From assembly GCF_023913735.1 (NCBI RefSeq), contig NZ_JAMXBH010000011.1, positions 123,523 through 187,522 on the forward strand: 64,000 nucleotides of DNA, read 5' to 3'. The notes beneath the pieces were generated by a model. That model was not told the origin of the DNA. It did not search any database and saw nothing but the letters and a program-made list of their open reading frames with translations. The DNA is from Pseudarthrobacter raffinosi. Its GTDB lineage: Bacteria > Actinomycetota > Actinomycetes > Actinomycetales > Micrococcaceae. Each line of letters begins with the position of its first letter. Within the stretch, counting starts at the first letter, position 1. Below, piece by piece: positions 17,459-26,763 of the stretch. The translations under genes were made by a program, and so were the position numbers.

Positions 17459-18406
17459 GTGCCCGAACTGCCTGAAGTCGAAGTAGTCCGCCGCGGACTG
17501 GTGAGTTGGGTCCGCGGCCGGACCATCACATCGGTGGACGTGCTGGATCCGCGTTCGCTCCGCCGCCATGCCCTGGGCGCCGAGGATTTCAGAGGCAACC
17601 TCCAGGGTGCCACGGTTGTGGACGTGGTGCGCCGCGGTAAATTCCTTTGGATGCCGCTGTGTGAGACACCCGGCGCCACCGACACGCCCACCGTCGCACT
17701 GATGGCCCACCTCGGGATGAGCGGCCAGCTCCTGATGCAGGACGCGGACGTGCCCGACGAGAAACACCTCAAGGTCAGGCTGCGCCTGAGTCCCGGGGCC
17801 GGTATGCCTGAACAGCTCCGGTTTGTGGATCAGCGGATTTTCGGCGGGCTGTTCGTCACCGGCATGGTTCCCACGGACGACGGCGGCCCGGGCGGCCAGG
17901 CGGAATCTCCCGTTGCGTTCATCGCCGAGGAAGCCTCCCACATCGCCCGGGATCCCCTGGATCCGGCGTTTTCCTTTGACCTTTTTTACAGCCGGCTGCG
18001 AAAGCGCAAGACGGGCCTCAAACGCGCCCTGTTGGACCAGGGTCTCGTATCAGGCATCGGCAACATCTATGCCGACGAGTCCCTGTGGCGGGCAAAACTG
18101 CATTACGCCAGGCCCACCGATACGCTGCGACGCGGCGACGCGGAACGGCTCATCACCAGCGCGCGCGAAGTCATGCTGGACGCACTTGCCGCCGGCGGTA
18201 CCAGCTTTGATTCGTTGTACGTCAACGTCAACGGGGCCTCTGGTTACTTCGACCGCTCCCTGAATGCCTACGGGCGGGAAGGGAAACCCTGCAGCCGTTG
18301 TGCCGCCGTCGGGATTAACTCCGTACTCCGCCGCGAGCTGTTCATGAACCGCTCGTCCTACACCTGCCCGGTCTGTCAGCCGCGCCCGCGCAACGGCCGC
18401 TGGTAG
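17459..18406 (+). CDS. mutM: Formamidopyrimidine-DNA glycosylase
   Basis: MutM/Fpg excises 8-oxoguanine and other oxidised purines. The GTG start yields PELPEVE after the initiator, so Pro2 is available as the nucleophile and Glu3 follows. The helix-two-turn-helix and the C-terminal zinc finger (CSRC near residue 279 and CPVC near 302) are intact. It is 315 residues, slightly longer than E. coli Fpg, owing to an insertion around residues 135-150. It begins 8 bp after rnc. Confidence 0.94.
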   Translation: MPELPEVEVVRRGLVSWVRGRTITSVDVLDPRSLRRHALGAEDFRGNLQGATVVDVVRRGKFLWMPLCETPGATDTPTVALMAHLGMSGQLLMQDADVPDEKHLKVRLRLSPGAGMPEQLRFVDQRIFGGLFVTGMVPTDDGGPGGQAESPVAFIAEEASHIARDPLDPAFSFDLFYSRLRKRKTGLKRALLDQGLVSGIGNIYADESLWRAKLHYARPTDTLRRGDAERLITSAREVMLDALAAGGTSFDSLYVNVNGASGYFDRSLNAYGREGKPCSRCAAVGINSVLRRELFMNRSSYTCPVCQPRPRNGRW

Positions 18407-18547
18407 GCCGCCGTCGCCCTGCCGGCCATGATCGGGCGCTGCCCGGTGCAGGGACAGACACCCGGCAATCCGTGGAAACCCGCAGGGACGCAGTAGATTT
18501 GGGGCAGCAAAGCAGCCGCTTCAGCCATTCAGGAGACCAGAAACACC

Positions 18548-21500
18548 TTGCACCTCAAAAGCCTTACCGTCCGTGGGTTCAAGTCGTTTGCGTCGGCCAC
18601 GACCTTCGATTTTGAGCCCGGAGTCACGGCAGTGGTGGGGCCGAACGGTTCCGGCAAGTCCAACGTGGTGGACGCCCTCTCCTGGGTGATGGGGGAGCAG
18701 GGAGCCAAAACGCTCCGCGGCGGCAAAATGGAGGACGTCATTTTTGCCGGGACTTCCGGGCGGCCGCCGCTGGGCCGGGCCCATGTGTCCCTGACGATCG
18801 ACAACGCTGACGGGGCGCTGCCCATCGAATACAGCGAGGTCACCATCTCGCGGACCCTCTTTCGCACCGGGGGCTCTGAATACGCCATTAACGGCGCCAG
18901 CTGCCGTCTGCTCGACATCCAGGAACTGCTCTCGGATTCCGGTATGGGCCGGGAAATGCATGTCATCGTGGGCCAGGGGCAGCTGGACAAGGTCCTGCAC
19001 GCCACTCCGGAGGACCGCCGCGGCTTCATCGAGGAAGCGGCCGGGATCCTCAAGCACCGCCGCCGCAAGGAAAAAACGGTCCGCAAGCTTGAGGCCATGC
19101 AGGCGAACCTGCAACGGCTGAGCGACCTGACGGGGGAGATCAGGCGCCAGCTCACACCACTCGGCAAGCAGGCTGATGTGGCGCGCCGCGCCCAGCGGGT
19201 CCAGTTCGATGTCCGGGACGCACGCGCACGGCTGTTGGCCGACGACCTCGTCCAGCAGCAGAGTTCACTCGAGCAGGACGTGGCTGACGAAACGGCGCTG
19301 AAGGCCCGCCGTGCCGTAGTGGAGCAGCAGCTGGAGGAGGGGCGCCGCCAGCAGGCAGCTGTGGAACAGCTCGCCGCCGAGGCCACGCCAAAGCTCAACG
19401 CCGCGCGGGATACCTGGTACCGGCTCTCCGCTTCCAGGGAACGGCTCCGTTCGCTGGGCTCACTGGCCCAGGAACGCGGCCGGCTGCTGGGTGCCGTTGA
19501 TGCTGAACCGTACTCGGGCAGGGATCCTGAGCAGCTGGAACGGCAGGCCGTCCGGGTCAGGGATGAGCTGACGGAGCTGGAGCGCCACATCCTGGACCGG
19601 CGCAGTGCGCTGGACTCAGCGACGGCTGCGAAGACCGGGGCCGAACTCGAGGCGTCTGCCGAGGAAAAAAGGCTCACTGCCGTCCTGCGGGCCGCAGCGG
19701 ACCGGCGCGAGGGCTTGGCGAAACTTGCCGGACAAGTTGGTGCGGCAAGATCGCGGGTTGAATCAGCGCAGGCCGAGCTGGGCAGGCTGCGGGAATCACT
19801 CGCCGCCGGACAGGAACGCCGCCGCCGGGCCCAGTCGGAGTTCACCGCCCTGGAAACCCAGGTGGCGGGGGTCGAAGAGGGGGAGGAAAGCCTCGACGCC
19901 GACTACGAGGACGCCAGCGCAGAGCTCGACGCCGTCGTCCAGGACATTGCCGATCTGACCTCCGCAGGGGGAGAAGCTGTGCGCCAACGTGACGCCCTCG
20001 TGGCCCGACGGGACGCACTGCAGCTCGGCCTGAACCGAAAAGACGGCGCGGCGCACGCCCTCAACTCCGGGCTGGATGGCGTTGTGGGCACGCTTGCCTC
20101 GGGCCTCACCATTCAGCCGGGTTATGAGACGGCGATTGCCGCGGCGCTGGGCGACGCCTCCGAAGCGATAGTGGTCCGGGATCCAGCCGTGGCCGCCGTC
20201 GTGGTGCAACTTCTGAAGGACGACGATGCGGGGCGTGCCTCCCTGCTGCTGGCGTCTGCTGTGCCCCTGCGGGACGCAGACTCCGGCACGGGCGTACCCT
20301 TGCCGGCAGGCGCACGCTGGGCTGTGGACCTGGCATCCGGCGGGGGCGTGACCGCACCCGCCGTGGCCGCGCTCCTGACCGGGGTGGCAGTTGTTGAAGA
20401 CCTGGATGGTGCGGGGCTGCTGGTTGCCGAACGCCCGGACCTGACAGCCGTGACCCGGGCCGGGGACGTGTTTACCGCCCTCACAGTGACTGGAGGCTCG
20501 GCGAAGGCGCCGTCCTTGCTTGAGGTGCAGGCCGCCGTGGACGACGCTGAGGCCCGGCTGGCCGTTGTCACCGCGGATCTGGAACGGAACAGGTTCGCCC
20601 TGGCAGGCGCCGAGGTCCGGCGCGCCGAGGCGCTGTCGAGGGCAGAAGCTGCCCTGGACCGCCTGCACGATTCTGACGCCCGGCTCGCGGCCGTGGCCGA
20701 AAGGCTCGGCCACCTGAACTCCGTTCTGCGCAGCGCCGTCGGCGAAAGCGACAGGCTGGCCGCTTCGCTGGCCAGGGCCGAGGGCAATGTTGTCACCGCG
20801 GAACAGGCGCTCGCCGCCGTTGCGGCGCGGCTGGCTGCGGCGCAGGAGGCGCCGGCCGAAGAGGAACCCTCCACCGAACAGCGCGATGCGCTCGCATTGG
20901 CCGCATCCCTGGCCAGGTCTGCGGAGATGGACGCGAGGCTCTCGCTGCGCAGCACCGAAGAGCAGCTGACCGCCACCCGCAACCGGGTTCTCTCGCTGGA
21001 GCGGGCGGCGGCCACCGAACGACGGGCGCGTGAAGAGGCTGCCGAACGGGCGCGCCGCCGTCGGATCCAGGCCAGACGGGCGGCCGCCGTCTCCGCTGCG
21101 GTGGAGCTGGCAATCCGGTTCATCGATGTTTCTGTTGAGCTGGCCAGGCATGAACGTGACCTCGCCGAAGAGAACCGGGAAGAGCGGGACCGTGCGCTGC
21201 TGGCGACCCGGACAACCAATGACACCCTGGCGCGTGAGCTGGGGGAACTGACCGACTCGGTTCACCGGGACGAACTGGCCCGCGCCCAGCAGCGGGCACG
21301 GATTGAAGCCCTGGAAACACGTTCCATCGAGGAACTCGGGATCACCCCCGACGTGCTGGTGGCGGACTTCGGCCCGGACGTTCCCGTGCCCGTGCCCGCG
21401 GAGGAAAGCGGGGACAAATGGGCGGCACTGCGGACACCCGTGGACGACGACGGCACACCGGTCCCCGAAGGCAAGCCCTTTGTCCGGGAGGAGCAGGAGA

Positions 21501-22138
21501 AGCGCCTCCGGAAAGCCGAGAGGGACCTGTCAGCCCTGGGCAAGGTCAACCCGCTGGCGCTGGAGGAGTTTGCGGCCCTGGAGGAACGCCACCAGTTCCT
21601 CAGCACCCAGTTGGAGGACCTGAAATCCAGCCGTAAGGACCTGCTGGACATCATCAAGGAAGTGGATGACCGGGTCCAGCGGGTCTTTACCGAGGCCTTT
21701 GAGGACACCCGGGACCAGTTCGTCCACGTCTTTGAACGCCTCTTTCCCGGCGGCGAAGGCCGGCTGGTGCTGACGGACCCTTCGGACATGCTCACCACCG
21801 GAATCGAGGTCGAAGCGCGACCTGCCGGCAAGAAAATCAAGCGCCTCTCACTGTTGTCAGGAGGCGAACGGTCCCTCACCGCCGTCGCCCTTTTGGTTGC
21901 TATCTTCAAAGCCCGCCCCTCGCCGTTCTATGTCATGGACGAGGTTGAAGCGGCCCTTGATGACACCAACCTCAGCCGGCTCATCACCATCTTCGAAGAG
22001 CTCCGGGAGTCGAGCCAGCTGATCGTGATCACCCACCAGAAACGGACCATGGAAGTGGCTGATGCGCTGTACGGCGTCACCATGCGCGGGGACGGCGTGT
22101 CCACCGTCATCAGCCAGCGGCTGGGCGCCGACGTCTAG
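18548..22138 (+). CDS. smc: Chromosome segregation protein SMC
   Basis: A full-length 1196-residue SMC ATPase that compacts and segregates the chromosome with ScpA/ScpB. It has an N-terminal Walker A (VGPNGSGKSNVVDALSWVMG), long Ala/Glu/Arg-rich coiled coils, a central hinge around residues 500-640 (GVVGTLASGLTIQPGYE), and a C-terminal half-ATPase with LSLLSGGERSLTAVALL and a Walker B in FYVMDEVEAALDD. The start is TTG 18548 after AGGAGACC. The 141-bp gap before it shows no RNA gene. ftsY follows after 56 bp. Confidence 0.96.
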   Translation: MHLKSLTVRGFKSFASATTFDFEPGVTAVVGPNGSGKSNVVDALSWVMGEQGAKTLRGGKMEDVIFAGTSGRPPLGRAHVSLTIDNADGALPIEYSEVTISRTLFRTGGSEYAINGASCRLLDIQELLSDSGMGREMHVIVGQGQLDKVLHATPEDRRGFIEEAAGILKHRRRKEKTVRKLEAMQANLQRLSDLTGEIRRQLTPLGKQADVARRAQRVQFDVRDARARLLADDLVQQQSSLEQDVADETALKARRAVVEQQLEEGRRQQAAVEQLAAEATPKLNAARDTWYRLSASRERLRSLGSLAQERGRLLGAVDAEPYSGRDPEQLERQAVRVRDELTELERHILDRRSALDSATAAKTGAELEASAEEKRLTAVLRAAADRREGLAKLAGQVGAARSRVESAQAELGRLRESLAAGQERRRRAQSEFTALETQVAGVEEGEESLDADYEDASAELDAVVQDIADLTSAGGEAVRQRDALVARRDALQLGLNRKDGAAHALNSGLDGVVGTLASGLTIQPGYETAIAAALGDASEAIVVRDPAVAAVVVQLLKDDDAGRASLLLASAVPLRDADSGTGVPLPAGARWAVDLASGGGVTAPAVAALLTGVAVVEDLDGAGLLVAERPDLTAVTRAGDVFTALTVTGGSAKAPSLLEVQAAVDDAEARLAVVTADLERNRFALAGAEVRRAEALSRAEAALDRLHDSDARLAAVAERLGHLNSVLRSAVGESDRLAASLARAEGNVVTAEQALAAVAARLAAAQEAPAEEEPSTEQRDALALAASLARSAEMDARLSLRSTEEQLTATRNRVLSLERAAATERRAREEAAERARRRRIQARRAAAVSAAVELAIRFIDVSVELARHERDLAEENREERDRALLATRTTNDTLARELGELTDSVHRDELARAQQRARIEALETRSIEELGITPDVLVADFGPDVPVPVPAEESGDKWAALRTPVDDDGTPVPEGKPFVREEQEKRLRKAERDLSALGKVNPLALEEFAALEERHQFLSTQLEDLKSSRKDLLDIIKEVDDRVQRVFTEAFEDTRDQFVHVFERLFPGGEGRLVLTDPSDMLTTGIEVEARPAGKKIKRLSLLSGGERSLTAVALLVAIFKARPSPFYVMDEVEAALDDTNLSRLITIFEELRESSQLIVITHQKRTMEVADALYGVTMRGDGVSTVISQRLGADV

Positions 22139-22194
22139 CATCCGCGGCAGGTGGCCGCCCCGAACGCCTGCCGCGTTTGTGAGAAGCTAGGGGA

Positions 22195-23403
22195 GTGAAT
22201 GACATCCTCCCCATTATTCTGTCCATTGTTGCTGCCCTGGCGGTTATTGGCGGGCTGATCCCGGTCCTGTTGAAGACGCGGAAGAACATCACCCAGTACC
22301 CCGGGACGCGCGACGCCAATGATCCTGCCACCCCGCAAGGCGGGGGAACACTGCTCGAGGACGCGCCCGTGGTTCCCGCCGAGCCCAACGCCCCCGCCGG
22401 CGTCGACCTCGAAGACCTCGAAGTCACCGATGTACCTGATGACGTGGCGGGCCTGGAAACCATCCAGGTTGAGACGCCCCTTCCCGTCGCCGGCCGCCTG
22501 ACCCGCCTCCGGGAGCGACTGGTCCGGTCGAACAACATCCTCGGCAAGAGCCTGCTCGCGTTGCTGTCCAGCGACAAGATCGACGAACACGTCTGGGACG
22601 AAGTGGAGGAGACCCTCCTGCTGGCCGACCTCGGCACTGAACCCACCATGCAGCTGGTCGACGCCCTGCGGGAGCGCGTGAAAGTGCTCGGCACCAGGAC
22701 CCCTGAGCAGGTCAAGGCACTGCTCCGCGAGGAACTGATCAAGCTCGTGGATCCCACCATGGACCGCGCCCTGCGCACCGACCGGCACGCGGACAAGCCG
22801 GCCGTCGTGCTGGTGGTAGGCGTCAATGGCGTGGGCAAGACCACCACCGTGGGCAAGCTCGCCCGCGTGCTCGTTGCCGAGGACAAGGACGTCCTGCTGG
22901 GCGCGGCGGACACGTTCCGCGCGGCAGCCGCGGAGCAGTTGGCCACGTGGGGCCAGCGTGTGGGTGTTCCCACGGTGAAGTCCGACGTCGACGGCGCGGA
23001 CCCGGCGTCCGTCGCCTATGAGGCGGTCAAGGCGGGCATTGAGCAGGAAGTCGACGTTGTCATGATTGACACGGCGGGCCGCCTGCAGAACAAGACCGGC
23101 CTCATGGACGAACTCGGCAAGGTCAAGCGCGTCATCGAGAAGCTGGCCGAGGTGGATGAGGTTCTGCTGGTGCTGGACGCCACCACCGGCCAGAACGGCC
23201 TGAACCAGGCCCGCGTTTTCTCCGAGGTAGTGAACATCACCGGCATTGTCCTGACCAAGCTGGACGGGACCGCCAAGGGTGGCATCGTGGTGGCCATCCA
23301 GAAATCACTCGGCGTGCCGGTCAAGCTGATCGGTCTTGGCGAAGGCGCCGACGACCTGGCTCCGTTCGAAGTTGAAAGCTTTGTCGACGCCCTGCTGAAC
23401 TAG
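22195..23403 (+). CDS. ftsY: Signal recognition particle receptor FtsY
   Basis: FtsY docks SRP-ribosome complexes at the membrane. The N-terminus has a hydrophobic helix (ILPIILSIVAALAVIGGLI), so this form is membrane-anchored, as in other actinobacteria. It is followed by an acidic linker and the NG domain with G1 (VNGVGKTTTVGKLA), the DTAGRLQNK motif and TKLDGTAKGG. It is 402 residues from a GTG start. Its partner Ffh is encoded about 5 kb downstream, and lepB genes are also in the window. Confidence 0.95.
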   Translation: MNDILPIILSIVAALAVIGGLIPVLLKTRKNITQYPGTRDANDPATPQGGGTLLEDAPVVPAEPNAPAGVDLEDLEVTDVPDDVAGLETIQVETPLPVAGRLTRLRERLVRSNNILGKSLLALLSSDKIDEHVWDEVEETLLLADLGTEPTMQLVDALRERVKVLGTRTPEQVKALLREELIKLVDPTMDRALRTDRHADKPAVVLVVGVNGVGKTTTVGKLARVLVAEDKDVLLGAADTFRAAAAEQLATWGQRVGVPTVKSDVDGADPASVAYEAVKAGIEQEVDVVMIDTAGRLQNKTGLMDELGKVKRVIEKLAEVDEVLLVLDATTGQNGLNQARVFSEVVNITGIVLTKLDGTAKGGIVVAIQKSLGVPVKLIGLGEGADDLAPFEVESFVDALLN

Positions 23404-23432
23404 GGACCGGGTCTACACCGGGTCGACACCAA

Positions 23433-23489
23433 CGAGGGGTGAGTTCCCGCCGCTAAGCACAGGCTTGAGCAGCGGGACCTCACCCCTCG
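23433..23489. terminator. Bidirectional terminator between ftsY and the MFS gene
   Basis: Arms 23433-23450 and 23472-23489 pair over 18 bp with one mismatch. The right arm covers the last codons of the convergent MFS transporter, so one hairpin can serve both genes. No clear U-run follows on either strand. Confidence 0.6.
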
Positions 23490-24721
23490 ACGCGTTTCAG
23501 CGGCTCGCGCGTCACGGACCAGCAGGCCGCCGCGAGCACCAGCACACCGCCGGTGACGCCGAATGCCCAGCCGTAGCCCAGCCGGTCCGCCAGGACGCCC
23601 ACCAGCACCGGTCCGGCAATGGCCCCGACGTCCGAGGTCATCTGGTAGGCCGCCAGGACCCGCCCGCCGGACCGCTCATTGCCAATGACATCCGCGACGG
23701 CGGCCTGCTGGGCAGGTCCCAGCAGGCCGGACCCCACCCCGGCCACAACCGATGCGGCGAGGAACCAGCCCAGGTGGGACGTGAAGCCGATGGCGGCCGT
23801 GGCGAGCCCGGCGACCAGGAGCCCTACGACCATCAACGGCCGCCTGCCCAGGCTGTCCGCCAGCCGGCCGGAGAATGTCAGTGCGGCGGCATTGCCCGCG
23901 GCGAAAACGGCCAGCGCAAGGCCGGCGGCCTCGGGACCGGCACCCAGCGCAGCAACGGCAAACAGCGGGACGGTGGCCATCCGCACACCAAATGTGGCCC
24001 AGCCGTTGGCGAAGCTGGACAGCAACGCCGAGCGGTACACACCAATTCCCCAGGCCTCGGCGAAGCGCATGTCCGGGGCGCGGCCCACTGTGGACCGGTC
24101 CGCGGACGGCGCGTGGCTGAGTTGGGTCTGCACCACCGCGGCAGCAAGGATCAGCGCGGCGGCGTAGCAAAGGAACGGCACCCGCAAGCCGAATCCGGCG
24201 AGCAGCCCGCCTACCACCGGGCCCAGGACGCTGCCGATCAGGAACGCGGACGCGTAAGCGCCGGATATCCTGCCCCGGCTTTCCGGCGGCGCCAGCCGCA
24301 CCACAAGGGCCATGGAGGCCACCGTGAACATCACCGAGCCCACGCCGCCGAGCCCCCGGAAGACCAGGAGCTGCCAATAGTCCTGGGCAAAAGCGCACGC
24401 CGCGGTTGATACCGCCACAATCAGCAGCCCCGCCACATAGACCGGCCGCTCACCCAATCGTCCGATCAAGGCCCCGCCGGCCGGTGCGAACACCAGCCGC
24501 ATAAAGGCGAAGATGCTCACGATCACGGCGGCCGCTGTTGCCCCGACGTCGAAAGTGGTGGCGAACTGCGGCAAGACCGGTGCCACCAGCCCAAAGCCGA
24601 GGGCAATCAGGAACGCCGCAGCGAGCATCACCTTGATGTCGCGCGGAAGCGTGGGCTTCTGCGGGCGGATAACGGACAAGATCCGCGTTGTGGCGCGGCT
24701 CACGCGTGATGGTGCCGTCAT
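23480..24721 (-). CDS. Major facilitator superfamily transporter (DHA1-like exporter)
   Basis: A 413-residue membrane protein with about twelve hydrophobic segments. It has the drug:H+ antiporter-1 pattern: the loop 2-3 motif GRLGERPVYVAGLL, an antiporter-type motif in TM5 (GSVLGPVVGGLLAG), and a repeated GRLADSLGRRPLMVVG between the halves. The start is ATG 24719-24721 with AAGGAA nine bases upstream; the open frame extends much further without support. Substrate unknown; small-molecule efflux is the usual role. It is divergent from amt, and the region between holds a repeated element. Confidence 0.8.
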   Translation of the reverse strand: MTAPSRVSRATTRILSVIRPQKPTLPRDIKVMLAAAFLIALGFGLVAPVLPQFATTFDVGATAAAVIVSIFAFMRLVFAPAGGALIGRLGERPVYVAGLLIVAVSTAACAFAQDYWQLLVFRGLGGVGSVMFTVASMALVVRLAPPESRGRISGAYASAFLIGSVLGPVVGGLLAGFGLRVPFLCYAAALILAAAVVQTQLSHAPSADRSTVGRAPDMRFAEAWGIGVYRSALLSSFANGWATFGVRMATVPLFAVAALGAGPEAAGLALAVFAAGNAAALTFSGRLADSLGRRPLMVVGLLVAGLATAAIGFTSHLGWFLAASVVAGVGSGLLGPAQQAAVADVIGNERSGGRVLAAYQMTSDVGAIAGPVLVGVLADRLGYGWAFGVTGGVLVLAAACWSVTREPLKRVEG

Positions 24722-24769
24722 GGGGCGGGTTCCTTGCAAGGTAGGCAGCCGAGGGTCGGCGGCAATGGT

Positions 24770-24834
24770 GAAACATAACCGTAACAAGCCAGATATGCAC
24801 CATTTACTTCCGGGAGGTTCTTGTAACAAGCCAG
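24770..24834. promoter_or_regulatory. Repeated element upstream of amt
   Basis: GTAACAAGCCAG occurs at 24781-24792 and again at 24823-24834, exactly 42 bp apart (four helical turns). The first copy continues leftward as GAAAC-N6-GTAAC (24770-24785), which resembles half of an actinobacterial GlnR box. The second sits in the imperfect palindrome CTTGTAACAAG. It lies 114-178 bp before amt-glnK and 49-113 bp before the divergent MFS gene. A nitrogen-control site is plausible, but the match is partial. Confidence 0.4.
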
Positions 24835-24947
24835 CAATGTAAATCCTCCGCGGGCGAAACACGGCAGCGACAGACTCGATGCAGGACGCAAAAGGCGTTA
24901 GTAAGGCGGAGCATTCCGCAGCATCGATCATAGGGAGGACGTGCACC

Positions 24948-26285
24948 ATGGAACTTACCGCAGGTCACGTATGGCTCATGGTGGCAGCAGCACTCGTGCT
25001 GTTCATGACACCAGGTCTGGCATTTTTCTACGGCGGCATGACGCGCGCCAAAGCTGCACTGAACATGATGATGATGAGCTTCATCTCCATCGGCATGGTC
25101 GGCGTGGTCTGGGTCCTCTGGGGCGCTTCGATGAGCTCCGGCGAGGGCTTCCTGCAAATCGTCGGGAACCCGTTCGCCACATTCGGCCTTGAAGGCATCA
25201 CCACCCCGGACGGGCTCATCAAGGTCGGCTACGCCGCCACCTTCGCCATCATCACCGTCGCCCTCATCAGTGGCGCGATCGCTGACCGTGCCAAGTTCGG
25301 CGCCTGGTCCGTCTTCGTCCCCGTCTGGGTCACCCTCGTTTACTGCCCCCTGGCCTACATGGTCTGGGGCGGGGGCCTCTTCGGCCCGGAAGGCGCCATT
25401 GGCCAGGCCCTCGGCCCGGCCATCGACTTCGCCGGCGGCACCGTGGTCCACATCAACGCCGGTGTGGCAGCCCTCGTACTGGTCCTGATCATCGGCAACC
25501 GCCGCGGCTTCGGCAAGGACCCGAACCACCGCCCGCACAACATCCCGTTCGTAATGCTCGGTGCAGCCATCCTGTGGTTCGGCTGGTTCGGCTTCAACGG
25601 CGGCGCCGCCACCACTGCTGAGCAGGGCGGCCTGATCTGGGTCAACACCCTCGCGGCCCCGGCCGCGGCAATGCTCGGCTGGCTTGTCACCGAACGCATC
25701 CGCGATGGCCACCCCACCTCACTTGGTGCTGCCTCCGGTGTGGTTGCCGGCCTGGTCGCCATCACCCCGGCCTGTGCCAACGTCAGCCCGGTGGGCGCTC
25801 TGGGCCTCGGCGTCATCGCCGGTGTCGCCTCGGCCCTGGCCGTCGGTCTCAAGTTCCGCTGGGGCTTCGATGACTCCCTGGATGTTGTGGGCGTGCACCT
25901 GGTCTCCGGCGTCATCGGAACGGTTGCCCTGGGCTTCATCGCACTCCCCACCGACGGTGTGGGCGGCGGCCTCTTCTACGGCGGCGGTCCGGCCCAGCTT
26001 TGGGCCCAGCTCGCAGCTGCAGGCATCGCCATCGCGTACTCGGCAATCCTCACGGCGATCATCGCCTACGCCATCCACAAGACCATGGGCTTCCGCGTCT
26101 CGCAGGAGCAGGAAGTTGTTGGTGTTGACCTCAGCCTGCACGCCGAGACGGCGTACGAGTTCGGAGTGGGCGGCCACGGCGGGAGCTTCCAGCCGCTCCA
26201 CGAACTGATCAAGGGATCGGCCGGTGGCGCCGAAGCAGCCAAGAAGACCGAACCGGCAGCGGGCAAGGAAAGCGTGGAAGCATGA
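24948..26285 (+). CDS. amt: Ammonium transporter
   Basis: A 445-residue Amt/Mep channel with eleven transmembrane segments expected. The family segments are FFYGGMTRAKAALNMMMMS, GTVVHINAG (first pore histidine), HNIPFVMLGA, WFGWFGFNGG and VVGVHLVSGVIGT (second pore histidine). The start ATG 24948 has AGGGAGG ten bases upstream. The last codons overlap the glnK ATG (26282-26285), so channel and regulator are made together, the normal amt-glnK arrangement. Confidence 0.95.
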   Translation: MELTAGHVWLMVAAALVLFMTPGLAFFYGGMTRAKAALNMMMMSFISIGMVGVVWVLWGASMSSGEGFLQIVGNPFATFGLEGITTPDGLIKVGYAATFAIITVALISGAIADRAKFGAWSVFVPVWVTLVYCPLAYMVWGGGLFGPEGAIGQALGPAIDFAGGTVVHINAGVAALVLVLIIGNRRGFGKDPNHRPHNIPFVMLGAAILWFGWFGFNGGAATTAEQGGLIWVNTLAAPAAAMLGWLVTERIRDGHPTSLGAASGVVAGLVAITPACANVSPVGALGLGVIAGVASALAVGLKFRWGFDDSLDVVGVHLVSGVIGTVALGFIALPTDGVGGGLFYGGGPAQLWAQLAAAGIAIAYSAILTAIIAYAIHKTMGFRVSQEQEVVGVDLSLHAETAYEFGVGGHGGSFQPLHELIKGSAGGAEAAKKTEPAAGKESVEA

Positions 26286-26620
26286 AACTGATCACAGCTA
26301 TCGTCCGCCCGGAGAAGCTCGAAGCCATCCGGGAAGGCCTGGAGTCCTACGGCGTCCAGGGGCTGACGGTCAGCGCGGCCAGCGGCTACGGCCGCCAGCG
26401 CGGCTACACAGAGGTTTACCGCGGAGCTGAATACAACGTGGACCTCCTGCCCAAGATCCGGGTTGAAGTCCTCGCCACGGACGAACAGGCAGATGACATC
26501 CTGGACGTCATCATCGCCAGCTCCAACACGGGCCGCGCGGGCGATGGCAAGGTCTGGACCGTGGACGTCTTCGAAGCAGTCAGGGTCCGCACGGGAGAAC
26601 GCGGCGTCGCCGCCATCTAG
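26282..26620 (+). CDS. glnK: Nitrogen regulatory protein P-II
   Basis: A 112-residue PII trimer subunit that senses 2-oxoglutarate and ATP/ADP and gates the ammonium channel. The T-loop tyrosine is present at residue 51 (EVYRGAEYNVDLLPK), the site that is adenylylated in actinobacteria by GlnD-type enzymes. The C-terminal ATP-binding segments (GRAGDGKVW and RVRTGERG) are intact. No glnD follows; an intrinsic terminator closes the amt-glnK operon. Confidence 0.95.
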   Translation: MKLITAIVRPEKLEAIREGLESYGVQGLTVSAASGYGRQRGYTEVYRGAEYNVDLLPKIRVEVLATDEQADDILDVIIASSNTGRAGDGKVWTVDVFEAVRVRTGERGVAAI

Positions 26621-26668
26621 CAGTTCCGGAAGCTGATTGATCGGCAAAGCAGACTGTTCCACACGAAA

Positions 26669-26714
26669 GAGCGGGCAGGGAACCTCAAAAGGCTCCCTGC
26701 CCGCTCCGTTTGTT
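26669..26714. terminator. Intrinsic terminator after glnK
   Basis: A perfect 13-bp stem, arms 26669-26681 and 26694-26706 around a 12-base loop, is followed by CGTTTGTT. It lies between the convergent glnK and glucose-6-phosphate dehydrogenase genes and probably acts in both directions. Confidence 0.85.
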
Positions 26715-26763
26715 CTGGCCTACTCAGCCGCCGCTCAGCCAGCCAGCCTTAGCCAGCGAGCAC

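Noticed and set aside
19796..21265. 489-codon minus-strand frame inside smc
   Set aside because: It lies within the coiled-coil region of a clear SMC protein and has no start signal or family sequence.
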